DNA from: an uncultured Eubacteriales bacterium
GTDB lineage: Bacteria > Bacillota > Clostridia > Oscillospirales > Acutalibacteraceae
Assembly (NCBI GenBank): GCA_934457415.1
Contig: CAKSHM010000006.1
Coordinates: forward strand, 115,025-179,024
Length of the DNA stretch: 64,000 nucleotides
Direction of reading: 5' to 3'
A model generated the notes under the pieces. It had not been told where the DNA came from. It did no database searches and was given only the letters and a program-made list of their open reading frames with translations. A program made the translations under genes and the position numbers. The stretch's first letter is position 1. Each line of letters opens with the position of its first letter. This document shows, one piece after another, positions 14,738-22,118 of the stretch.

Positions 14738-16081
14738 ATGAATAAAAAAACAGCATCTCTTTTACTTTGTCTTATTATGCTTATTATTCCGCTCTCGCTT
14801 GCGGGCTGCGGAAGCAAAAGCAGCAAAAATGAAGTGTATTTCTTTAATTTCAAGCCGGAATCGGCTGAAATCTACAAGGAAATAGCAAAAAAATATGAGG
14901 AAGAAAAAGGCGTTAAAGTAAAGGTTGTAACAGCCGCGGCCAACACCTACGAACAGACCCTTAAATCGGAAATTGCCAAATCCTCCGCGCCGACAATTTT
15001 TCAGGTCAACGGTCCTATAGGCTATGAAACATGGAAAGATTACTGCCTTGACATCAAGGACAGCAAGCTTTATTCCTATCTTTCGGACAAAAGTCTTGCG
15101 ATAAAGGATAAAAACGGCGGAGTTTATGCGCTTGCTTATGTCGTTGAGGGCTACGGTATAATATATAATGAAGAAATCACCGATAAATACTTCTCCTTAA
15201 GCGACAAGAAAACATCCTATAAATCCATGAGCGAGATTAAAAACTTTGACGCATTAAAAAGTGTAGTCGAGGATATGACCGCGCACAAAAAGGAATTAGG
15301 TCTTGAGGGCGTTTTTGCCTCGACCTCACTTGCCTCAGGCGAGGACTGGCGCTGGCAGACTCATCTTTTGAATGTTCCTCTTTATTATGAATTTAAGGAC
15401 AGCACCGATTATGATGACCCGACTATTGCAGGAATCAACTCAAAAGAAATAGCTTTCAGATATTCGGATGCCTTTAAAAACACCTTTGACCTTTATACCG
15501 AAAACTCTATTACAGAGAAAAACCTGCTCGGTTCAAAATCAACCGCGGATTCAATGGCTGAATTTGCTCAGGGAAAGGTCGCATTTGTTCAGAACGGAAA
15601 CTGGGCATGGTCACAGATAAGCGATGTTAAGGGAAACACCGTTAAAAAAGATAAAATCAAGTTCCTGCCTCTTTATACCGGAATAAAGGGCGAAGAAGCA
15701 CAGGGACTTTGTATCGGAACCGAAAACTATATCGCAATCAACAAAAAAGCAACAAAAGAACAGCAGCAGGCTTCTCTTGATTTTCTTGACTGGCTGTTTT
15801 CAAGTAAAACCGGAAAAGATTATGTGACAAACAAGCTTAAATTCATCACTCCGTTTAACACATTTACTGATGATGAACTTCCAAACGATCCGCTCGCAAA
15901 AGAGATTGTCCGCTATATGAGAAACGATTCCTTAAAAACCGTTCCGTGGATATTTACCTCTTTCCCGAGTGAAACATTCAAAAAGGAAGTCGGAAACTCA
16001 CTTCTTGAATATGTTCAGGGAAGTAAAAAATGGGACGATGTTAAAAACACCGTAACAGAAAAATGGAAGAGTGAAAGATAA
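14738..16081 (+). CDS. ABC sugar transporter, solute-binding lipoprotein
   Basis: The 447-residue protein has a lipoprotein signal (LIMLIIPLSLAGC; Cys at about 24) and the MalE/UgpB-type fold of extracellular solute-binding family 1. GKVAFVQNGNWAWSQI and AINKKATKEQQQASLDFLDWLF are typical. Start ATG 14738 follows GGGAGG at 14724-14729, and a longer frame has no RBS. Position ahead of two permeases and malQ suggests maltose or maltodextrin as ligand, which is inference. Confidence 0.93.
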   Translation: MNKKTASLLLCLIMLIIPLSLAGCGSKSSKNEVYFFNFKPESAEIYKEIAKKYEEEKGVKVKVVTAAANTYEQTLKSEIAKSSAPTIFQVNGPIGYETWKDYCLDIKDSKLYSYLSDKSLAIKDKNGGVYALAYVVEGYGIIYNEEITDKYFSLSDKKTSYKSMSEIKNFDALKSVVEDMTAHKKELGLEGVFASTSLASGEDWRWQTHLLNVPLYYEFKDSTDYDDPTIAGINSKEIAFRYSDAFKNTFDLYTENSITEKNLLGSKSTADSMAEFAQGKVAFVQNGNWAWSQISDVKGNTVKKDKIKFLPLYTGIKGEEAQGLCIGTENYIAINKKATKEQQQASLDFLDWLFSSKTGKDYVTNKLKFITPFNTFTDDELPNDPLAKEIVRYMRNDSLKTVPWIFTSFPSETFKKEVGNSLLEYVQGSKKWDDVKNTVTEKWKSER

Positions 16082-16083
16082 AA

Positions 16084-16929
16084 ATGCAGATCGGTTTAAA
16101 ACGCTGGTCGCCGTTATTCGTGTTACCCACGCTCGCGGCTTTCACAGTCGCTTTTATAGCCCCGTTTTTAATGGGGCTGTATCTTTCCTTTTGTGATTTC
16201 CGCACCGTTACCGACGCAACCTTTGTGGGACTGAAAAATTATATGAATATTTTCAGCCCCGAAGATACCTTTTTTAAGTCGCTTTTGCTTACAATGCTGT
16301 TTGCAGTAATATCTGTAATAACAATAAATGTGTTTGCATTTTTGTTAGCTATTATATTAACAAAAGGTATCAGAGGAACCAATTTTTTCAGAACGGTATT
16401 TTTTATGCCTAATCTGATAGGCGGTATTGTGCTGGGTTATATATGGCAGGTAATAATAAACGGCGCGCTTTCTAACTACGGATATGCGATAACAAGCAAA
16501 GCGGAATTCGGAATAGCAGGTCTTATAGTTATGATGAACTGGCAAATGATAGGATATATGATGGTAATTTATATTGCAGCCATTCAAAATGTTCCCGACG
16601 ATATTTTAGAGGCGGCAAGAGTTGACGGAGCAGGAAAATTCAGAACGCTTTTTTCGATCATAATTCCTTCGGTTATGCCGTCTATTACAATTTGTCTGTT
16701 TTTAACCATAACAAATTCATTCAAGCTTTTTGATCAGAACCTTGCGCTTACCGCAGGCGCTCCCGCAAAGCAGACACAGCTTGCAGCGCTTGATATTTAC
16801 AACACCTTTTACGGAAGAACGGGTTTCGAGGGAACCGGTCAGGCAAAAGCGGTTATATTCTTTATAATCGTTGCGATTATCGCGCTTTTACAACTAAAGC
16901 TTACAAGCAGCAAAGAGGTTGAGAGCTGA
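16084..16929 (+). CDS. ABC sugar transporter permease (MalF/UgpA type)
   Basis: The 281-residue protein has six predicted membrane helices and the cytoplasmic EAA loop DILEAARVDGAGKFRTLFSI, which docks with the ATPase. It starts three bases after the binding-protein stop and is followed two bases on by its partner permease. No ATPase gene is in the operon, so a shared MsmX-like ATPase encoded elsewhere is expected. Confidence 0.94.
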   Translation: MQIGLKRWSPLFVLPTLAAFTVAFIAPFLMGLYLSFCDFRTVTDATFVGLKNYMNIFSPEDTFFKSLLLTMLFAVISVITINVFAFLLAIILTKGIRGTNFFRTVFFMPNLIGGIVLGYIWQVIINGALSNYGYAITSKAEFGIAGLIVMMNWQMIGYMMVIYIAAIQNVPDDILEAARVDGAGKFRTLFSIIIPSVMPSITICLFLTITNSFKLFDQNLALTAGAPAKQTQLAALDIYNTFYGRTGFEGTGQAKAVIFFIIVAIIALLQLKLTSSKEVES

Positions 16930-16931
16930 AA

Positions 16932-17756
16932 ATGAAAAAAAGCAGAATTTTTATTTTTATATTACTTTGCATGCTGGCAGTTATATTTACAGCCCCTGTT
17001 TTTATAATTCTGATAAATTCCTTCAAAACGAAATTTTCTATCAGCCAGACTCCCTTTATGCTTTTTGACAAAACAACCTTTGTCGGACTTGAAAACTATA
17101 CCACGGGACTTGCAAATACGGGTTTTATCACCGCTTTTTTTATGTCGCTTTTTATAACCGTTTTCTCAGTTCTGGCAATTGTGATTTTCACCTCAATGAC
17201 GGCGTGGTATATAGTCAGAGAAAAAACAAAATTCACTGAATTTCTTTACACCCTTTTTGTTTTTTCAATGATAGTTCCGTTTCAGATGGTAATGTTTACA
17301 ATGTCAAAAACAGCCAACATTTTAAGACTTGACAATCCCATAGGAATAGTATTTATTTACCTTGGATTCGGGGCGGGTCTTGCGGTATTTATTTTCAGCG
17401 GCTTTGTAAAATCCATTCCGCTCGGAATCGAAGAGGCTGCCACAATCGACGGCTGTACTCCCCCTCAGACTTTTTTCAAAATTGTTTTTCCTATGATGAA
17501 GCCGACGCTTATCACCGTGGCAATTTTAAATACAATGTGGATTTGGAACGATTATCTTCTTCCTGCATTGGTTATCGGCAGCGATTATAAAACAATTCCT
17601 ATAGCAATTCAATATTTAAAGGGAGGATACGGCTCAATAGATATGGGTGCGCTTATGGCAATGCTGGTACTGGCGGTACTGCCGGTTATAATTTTTTATC
17701 TTTTCTGTCAGAAATATATAATAAAGGGAGTTGCGGCAGGTGCGCTTAAAGGATAA
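16932..17756 (+). CDS. ABC sugar transporter permease (MalG/UgpE type)
   Basis: A 274-residue permease with about six helices and the EAA loop LGIEEAATIDGCTPPQTFF. It ends GVAAGALKG, a common ending in this family. Its 3' end overlaps the malQ start by 17 bases, showing tight coupling of uptake and processing. Confidence 0.94.
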   Translation: MKKSRIFIFILLCMLAVIFTAPVFIILINSFKTKFSISQTPFMLFDKTTFVGLENYTTGLANTGFITAFFMSLFITVFSVLAIVIFTSMTAWYIVREKTKFTEFLYTLFVFSMIVPFQMVMFTMSKTANILRLDNPIGIVFIYLGFGAGLAVFIFSGFVKSIPLGIEEAATIDGCTPPQTFFKIVFPMMKPTLITVAILNTMWIWNDYLLPALVIGSDYKTIPIAIQYLKGGYGSIDMGALMAMLVLAVLPVIIFYLFCQKYIIKGVAAGALKG

Positions 17757-19200
17757 AAAAAGAGGAATTCTTATGCCTCTTGCAAGTCTGCCCTCGGCTT
17801 ACGGAATAGGAGATCTGGGGAGATCATCATTTACTTTTATTGATTTCTTGTCAAATTCCGGAATAGACTGCTGGCAGCTTCTTCCGCTTGTTCCCTTAGG
17901 AAAGGGCAACTCTCCTTATTATTCAGTAAGCTGTTATGCAGGCGAGCCATTATATATTGATTTAAATGAGCTTGCCGATGACGGATTGCTTAGCGTTTCG
18001 GATATAGATTATAAGTATAACAAGGAGTTTATCGACTATGATGAGATTAGAGAAAAGAAATATTATTATTTTTTAAAGGCTTTTAAAAACTTTGACGGCG
18101 AAAACAGGGAATTTTTAAGGTTTCAAAAGGAAAATGAGCTTTGGCTCGAGGATTATGCGGTATTTTGCACCGCCGCGGAAGAATACGGACATCTTAAATA
18201 TTTTGATGACGGACTGAAATACCGCCTTTTTGACCGTTTAAACGAATTCAAAGCATTAAATTCCGAAAAAATAAAGTTTTATAAAGTGCTGCAGTATTTT
18301 TTCTACCGTCAGTTTTTCAAAATGAAAGCTTATGCCGAAAAAAGAGGAATAACGCTTATAGGAGATATTCCTTTTTATATTTCGGATAACAGTACAGAGC
18401 TTTGGCAAAATCCGCAGTATTTCAAGCTTGAAAGAGACTTAACTCCTTCGTTTATAGCAGGCGTTCCTCCCGATATTTTTTCAAAGACCGGACAGCTTTG
18501 GGGAAATCCCGTTTATGACTTTACGGTTATGAAAAAGGACGGCTATTTATGGTGGAAAAACAGAATTGAGCATCAAAAAAAGCTCTACGATATAATAAGA
18601 ATCGACCATTTCAGAGCCTTTGCAAATTATTATGAAATTTCATCAAGCGAAGAGACCGCGCTTAACGGAAAATGGGTAAAGGGTCCTGCGGAAGACTTTT
18701 TTAAAACATTAAACAAAAGTATAAAGCTTCCGCCAATTATCGCCGAGGATTTAGGCGGAGAAGACGATAAAGATGTTGAAAGACTTTTAAAAAATACGGG
18801 GTACCCCGGAATGAAGGTTTTGGAATTTTGCTTTGAAAAAATAAACGATCCGAAATCCGTTCCTAAAAATTTCCCGTTTAACTGCGTCTGTTACACCGGA
18901 ACTCATGATAACGATACCTTCTTAGGTTGGTTTAAAAAACTTTCGCCGAAACAAAAGGTACTTGCCGGAAGATATATTGATATAAATTCGTCCGTTTCGG
19001 TTTCGGAACAGGTTATAAAATATGCCGATTCTCTTAACATTAAAATGGTTATAATTCCGCTTCAGGACTATTTAAATCTCGATTCCAAAGCGAGAATAAA
19101 TACCCCTGGGACAGCTACAGGAAACTGGATATGGAGAGCAAAGGGCGAATATTTATCGAAATCCGTTTCGGACAAAATAAGAAATCTGATAAATAAATAG
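17740..19200 (+). CDS. malQ: 4-alpha-glucanotransferase (amylomaltase)
   Basis: MalQ is a GH77 enzyme that transfers alpha-1,4-glucan segments during maltodextrin use. The 486-residue protein shows RGILMPLASLPSAYGIGDLG, PYYSVSCYAGEPLYI, GDIPFYISDNSTELW, IIRIDHFRAF (nucleophile Asp), IIAEDLGG (acid/base Glu) and YTGTHDNDT. GTG 17740 is the best start because AAAGGGAG at 17723-17730 is nine bases ahead, and the next ATG (17773) would cut conserved residues. It closes the ABC operon, supporting maltodextrin as the transported sugar. Confidence 0.95.
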   Translation: MRLKDKKRGILMPLASLPSAYGIGDLGRSSFTFIDFLSNSGIDCWQLLPLVPLGKGNSPYYSVSCYAGEPLYIDLNELADDGLLSVSDIDYKYNKEFIDYDEIREKKYYYFLKAFKNFDGENREFLRFQKENELWLEDYAVFCTAAEEYGHLKYFDDGLKYRLFDRLNEFKALNSEKIKFYKVLQYFFYRQFFKMKAYAEKRGITLIGDIPFYISDNSTELWQNPQYFKLERDLTPSFIAGVPPDIFSKTGQLWGNPVYDFTVMKKDGYLWWKNRIEHQKKLYDIIRIDHFRAFANYYEISSSEETALNGKWVKGPAEDFFKTLNKSIKLPPIIAEDLGGEDDKDVERLLKNTGYPGMKVLEFCFEKINDPKSVPKNFPFNCVCYTGTHDNDTFLGWFKKLSPKQKVLAGRYIDINSSVSVSEQVIKYADSLNIKMVIIPLQDYLNLDSKARINTPGTATGNWIWRAKGEYLSKSVSDKIRNLINK

Positions 19201-19210
19201 AATAAAAAAC

Positions 19211-19231
19211 GAGCCGTGCAATGCACGGCTC
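19211..19231. terminator. Terminator between malQ and rpsR
   Basis: A 9-bp stem (GAGCCGTGC/GCACGGCTC) with a 3-base loop. The T-run is on the minus-strand side, so it mainly ends the rpsF-ssb-rpsR transcript. Confidence 0.85.
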
Positions 19232-19251
19232 AAAATTATTAAATATTAAAA

Positions 19252-19491
19252 TCAATCGTTTGAATAAGGAAGCAAAGCTACCTGACGCGCACGCTTGATA
19301 GCGGTGGTAAGCTCGCGCTGATGCTTAGCGCAGGTACCGGTTGCACGGCGGGGTAAAATCTTAGCACGCTCTGAAACAAACTTGCGAAGACGGGCTACAT
19401 CCTTATAATCGATTTCTTCAACACGATCGGCACAGAAATGGCAAACCTTTTTACGGGGCTTTCTCTGAAACGGTCTATCTGTCTTTTCCAT
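19252..19491 (-). CDS. rpsR: 30S ribosomal protein S18
   Basis: The 79-residue protein carries the S18 core YKDVARLRKFVSERAKILPRR and TGTCAKHQRELTTAIKRARQ. It keeps cysteines (VCHFCADR and TGTCAKH), so it is the zinc-binding C+ form, which in some Firmicutes is paired with a zinc-free paralogue made under zinc starvation. Last gene of rpsF-ssb-rpsR. Confidence 0.98.
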   Translation of the reverse strand: MEKTDRPFQRKPRKKVCHFCADRVEEIDYKDVARLRKFVSERAKILPRRATGTCAKHQRELTTAIKRARQVALLPYSND

Positions 19492-19521
19492 CGAAAAGTT
19501 CCTCCTTAAATTTATAAGAGC

Positions 19522-19953
19522 TTAAAACGGAAGATCGGTATCGCCGTCATCACTCATATCGGTGAAGTCATCCGCTGAGGCATTCGAATAAGAAGCCGCG
19601 GGAGCATCGCCGGATACGGGGGCGGAGACGCCGTCCTTTTTAGACTCAACAAACTGGGCATTATTAACCACAACCTCAAAGGCTGTTCTGTTATTGCCGT
19701 TCTTATCAGTATATCTTCTGGTCTGAATAGAACCCTCTATACCGATCATATTGCCCTTTTTGAAATATTTTGTGATAAATTCAGCACTCTGACGCCATGC
19801 AACAATGTTGATGAAATCAGTCTGCTGTTCTTCGCCTGAACGGTAACGGCGACTTACGGCTATGGAAAAAGAAGTCACGGGAATACCGTTAGGTGTGGTC
19901 TTAAGCTCAGGGTCCGCAGTAAGGCGGCCGGTTAAAACAACAAAATTAAACAT
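19522..19953 (-). CDS. ssb: Single-stranded DNA-binding protein
   Basis: The 143-residue SSB has the OB-fold start MFNFVVLTGRLTADPELK, FINIVAWRQSAEF, and the acidic C-terminal tip DDGDTDLPF that recruits partner proteins. A flexible Ala/Ser/Asp linker lies before the tip. It sits between rpsF and rpsR as in most Firmicutes. Confidence 0.98.
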   Translation of the reverse strand: MFNFVVLTGRLTADPELKTTPNGIPVTSFSIAVSRRYRSGEEQQTDFINIVAWRQSAEFITKYFKKGNMIGIEGSIQTRRYTDKNGNNRTAFEVVVNNAQFVESKKDGVSAPVSGDAPAASYSNASADDFTDMSDDGDTDLPF

Positions 19954-19967
19954 ATCTTTTTCCTCCG

Positions 19968-20249
19968 TTACTTTTTAATTACCATTGCGCGAAGAACGCC
20001 GTCGGTAATGCCGGCAACACGCTCAAGCTCTGCCGGAAAATCAGGCTCTGAAGTGAATGTAGTGAATACATAATAGCCTTCGTTTTCATCGTTGATAGGA
20101 TAAGCGAGACGGCGCTTTCCCCAATCATCAACGTTTTCGACTGTGCCGTGCTTTGCTATAAGGTCATTAAACTTAGTCTTTAAAGCTTCTACGGCTTCTT
20201 CCGAACCGGTTACAGAAAATACTACTGCAGCCTCGTACTTGTTAGTCAT
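19968..20249 (-). CDS. rpsF: 30S ribosomal protein S6
   Basis: The 93-residue S6 has KYEAAVVFS, the WGKRRLAYPINDENEGYYVF segment and the usual basic end. The start at 20247-20249 follows AAGGAGGTG, and the GTG within that RBS is not used. It heads the operon under a strong consensus promoter. In bacteria the S6:S18 pair can bind its own leader. A short hairpin (GCCATAA/TTATGGC, 20277-20293) lies in the 5' leader, but I cannot confirm the known S6:S18 RNA motif. Confidence 0.97.
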   Translation of the reverse strand: MTNKYEAAVVFSVTGSEEAVEALKTKFNDLIAKHGTVENVDDWGKRRLAYPINDENEGYYVFTTFTSEPDFPAELERVAGITDGVLRAMVIKK

Positions 20250-20335
20250 TATTCGTTGCACCTCCTTCTGGACTTTTGGCCATAAAACTTATGGCAAGGA
20301 AGCTAAAATGATATTTTTTCACATTAGCAATTAGT

Positions 20336-20364
20336 ATTATATCAGTTTTTTCCCTTTTAGTCAA
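20336..20364 (-). promoter_or_regulatory. Promoter of rpsF-ssb-rpsR
   Basis: On the minus strand TTGACT (20359-20364) and TATAAT (20336-20341) are separated by exactly 17 bp. It is back-to-back with the coaX promoter. Confidence 0.85.
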
Positions 20365-20376
20365 CTGTTTTTTTAC

Positions 20377-20405
20377 TTGATTTCAGATATAAATTATTAT
20401 ATAAT
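20377..20405 (+). promoter_or_regulatory. Promoter of coaX
   Basis: TTGATT (20377-20382) and TATAAT (20400-20405) with a 17-bp spacer lie 34 bases ahead of the coaX start. Confidence 0.75.
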
Positions 20406-20438
20406 AAATATGAAATATAAAAATTAAGGAAAGAATAT

Positions 20439-21203
20439 ATGTTACTTGCAATTGATATCGGAAATACCAATATTACGCTCGGTACATTTGAGGATGATGT
20501 TTTAAGCTGCACCGCCCGTCTTTCTACAGACAGAAAGAAAACCTCGGACCAGTATGCGGTGGACATTAAAAATGTTTTAATGCTTCACGGAGCAGACTGC
20601 AAGGCCGTGGAGGACTGCATTATATCTTCGGTGGTTCCGGAAACCGGAAATGCAATAGCATCGGCAGTTGCGCTTTTATGCGATGTTGTTCCTTTAGAGT
20701 TGGGACCCGGGGTCAAAACAGGTCTTAACATAAGGATTGACAATCCAGCTCAGCTCGGTGCCGATCTTGCGGCAGGAGCAGTAGGCGCAATTTCGGAATA
20801 TAAGCTTCCCTGCATCGTTATAGATATGGGAACGGCCTCAACGCTCAGCGTTATAGACCGCGACGGAAAATTCTTAGGCGGAGCCATTGCGGCAGGCGTA
20901 AGGCTCACGCTTAAAGCTTTATGCGAAAACACCGCTCAGCTTCCTGCAATATCTCTAACTGCTCCGGATTCCGTTATCGGTTCAAATACTGCCGACTGTA
21001 TGCGTTCGGGACTTATATTCGGAACAGCCGCGATGATTGACGGAATGATTGACAGAATTTCAGAGGAGTTAGGAGAAAAGCCCACCGTTGTCGCAACAGG
21101 CGGTCTATCAAATCAAATAATATCTTATTGCAAAAATGATATAATATTTAATGAAAACCTGCTGCTCGAAGGATTAAAACAAATATATGAGCGCAATAAA
21201 TAA
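20439..21203 (+). CDS. coaX: Type III pantothenate kinase
   Basis: CoaX phosphorylates pantothenate, the first step of coenzyme A synthesis, and is feedback-insensitive. The 254-residue protein shows AIDIGNTNITLGTF (phosphate-binding), GLNIRIDNPAQLGADLAAGAVGA, VIDMGTASTLSVID and GGAIAAGVRLTLKAL. An ECF transporter S component follows after a 98-base leader, suggesting vitamin uptake linked to CoA synthesis. coaE, the last step, is at 57.4 kb. Confidence 0.96.
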   Translation: MLLAIDIGNTNITLGTFEDDVLSCTARLSTDRKKTSDQYAVDIKNVLMLHGADCKAVEDCIISSVVPETGNAIASAVALLCDVVPLELGPGVKTGLNIRIDNPAQLGADLAAGAVGAISEYKLPCIVIDMGTASTLSVIDRDGKFLGGAIAAGVRLTLKALCENTAQLPAISLTAPDSVIGSNTADCMRSGLIFGTAAMIDGMIDRISEELGEKPTVVATGGLSNQIISYCKNDIIFNENLLLEGLKQIYERNK

Positions 21204-21301
21204 CCGTTTACACTAAGGCCGGCGATAATTATTTGAACCTGCCTAACGTGTCGGAATATAGAACTGTACCGCATTTTCGGACAGTATCGGAGGTAAAAAT
21301 T
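21204..21301 (+). other. Possibly structured leader between coaX and the S component
   Basis: The 98-base gap contains no gene. A hairpin with arms ACTGT/ACAGT (about 21264-21286) lies just upstream of the GGAGG at 21289-21293, close enough to affect translation. A GC-rich stretch with GGCCGGC and CCTGCC precedes it. It does not match the TPP, THF, preQ1 or cobalamin riboswitch sequences I know. A vitamin-responsive RNA is possible only. Confidence 0.3.
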
Positions 21302-21883
21302 ATGTCAGAAAAAAAATCGTTTAAGGTTGCGGTTTTAGGTATCTTCACCGCCGTAACCGCAGTACTGCAGACAATAAGCTACTTTGTTAAAATCGGAAAT
21401 TTTAATCTATCACTTGTCCTTATTCCGATTATAGTTGCGGCTTGTCTTTATACCCCTTCTTACAGCGCTTATTTAGGCGGGGTATTCGGTCTGATGACCG
21501 TTATCGGCTGTTTGACGGGCGCGGACTCGGGAGGAAACATCCTTTTAAATTCAAATGCGGTTATGACTGTTATAACATGTATGCTTAAAGGGATACTTTG
21601 CGGATTTCTTTGCGGACTTACGGCAAAAGCCCTTAGGAAAAAGGGCGGGCTTATTTCGGTAGTTATTCCCGCAATTACCGCACCCGTAGTAAATACAGGA
21701 ATTTTCGTTGCGATGATGTTCGTTTTCTTTAAGGACATTCTTTATTCATGGGCAGGCGGCACCAATGCCGTAACCTATATTATAACAGGTCTTGTAGGCG
21801 TTAATTTTTTAATTGAGCTTGGCTTAAACATAATATTTGCTCCTGCAATGCTTAGAATTATCAAGGCTGTTAAAAAGTCTTGA
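21302..21883 (+). CDS. ECF transporter S component
   Basis: The 193-residue protein has about six hydrophobic helices and the N-terminal pattern FKVAVLGIFTAVTAVLQTI typical of energy-coupling-factor substrate-binding subunits. These need the shared EcfA/A'/T module encoded elsewhere. ATG 21302 follows GGAGG at 21289-21293. The neighbour coaX makes pantothenate a reasonable substrate guess, but folate or another vitamin cannot be excluded. Confidence 0.8.
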   Translation: MSEKKSFKVAVLGIFTAVTAVLQTISYFVKIGNFNLSLVLIPIIVAACLYTPSYSAYLGGVFGLMTVIGCLTGADSGGNILLNSNAVMTVITCMLKGILCGFLCGLTAKALRKKGGLISVVIPAITAPVVNTGIFVAMMFVFFKDILYSWAGGTNAVTYIITGLVGVNFLIELGLNIIFAPAMLRIIKAVKKS

Positions 21884-21914
21884 GTTCGGTTTAACCGAAT
21901 AAAATCCCGAGCAG

Positions 21915-21979
21915 CATGCAAGCGATAATAAATCAGCTTAAAACGGTGTATTTTCGGCGGATTTATTATCGCTTGCATG
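21915..21979. repeat. Short palindromic element (20-bp perfect arms)
   Basis: 21915-21934 and 21960-21979 are perfect inverted repeats containing GCAAGCGATAATAAATC, with a 25-base centre. The same end sequence bounds the 278-bp element at 55600-55877, and the centre (TATTTTCGGCG) resembles sequence just inside that element's right end. This is a short member of one family. It may also fold as a hairpin ending the coaX/S-component transcript. Confidence 0.75.
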
Positions 21980-22118
21980 AATTTTAATAATTTTAAAAAA
22001 AACTCTTTATTTTTGAAGCTTTTTTTGTTATAATGAATTGGATACTCAATAGAATTGAGTTCTTTTCAGTTAATCAGGATTAAAAATCCGCAATTTTTTT
22101 AGGAGGTTGATTCAAAAC

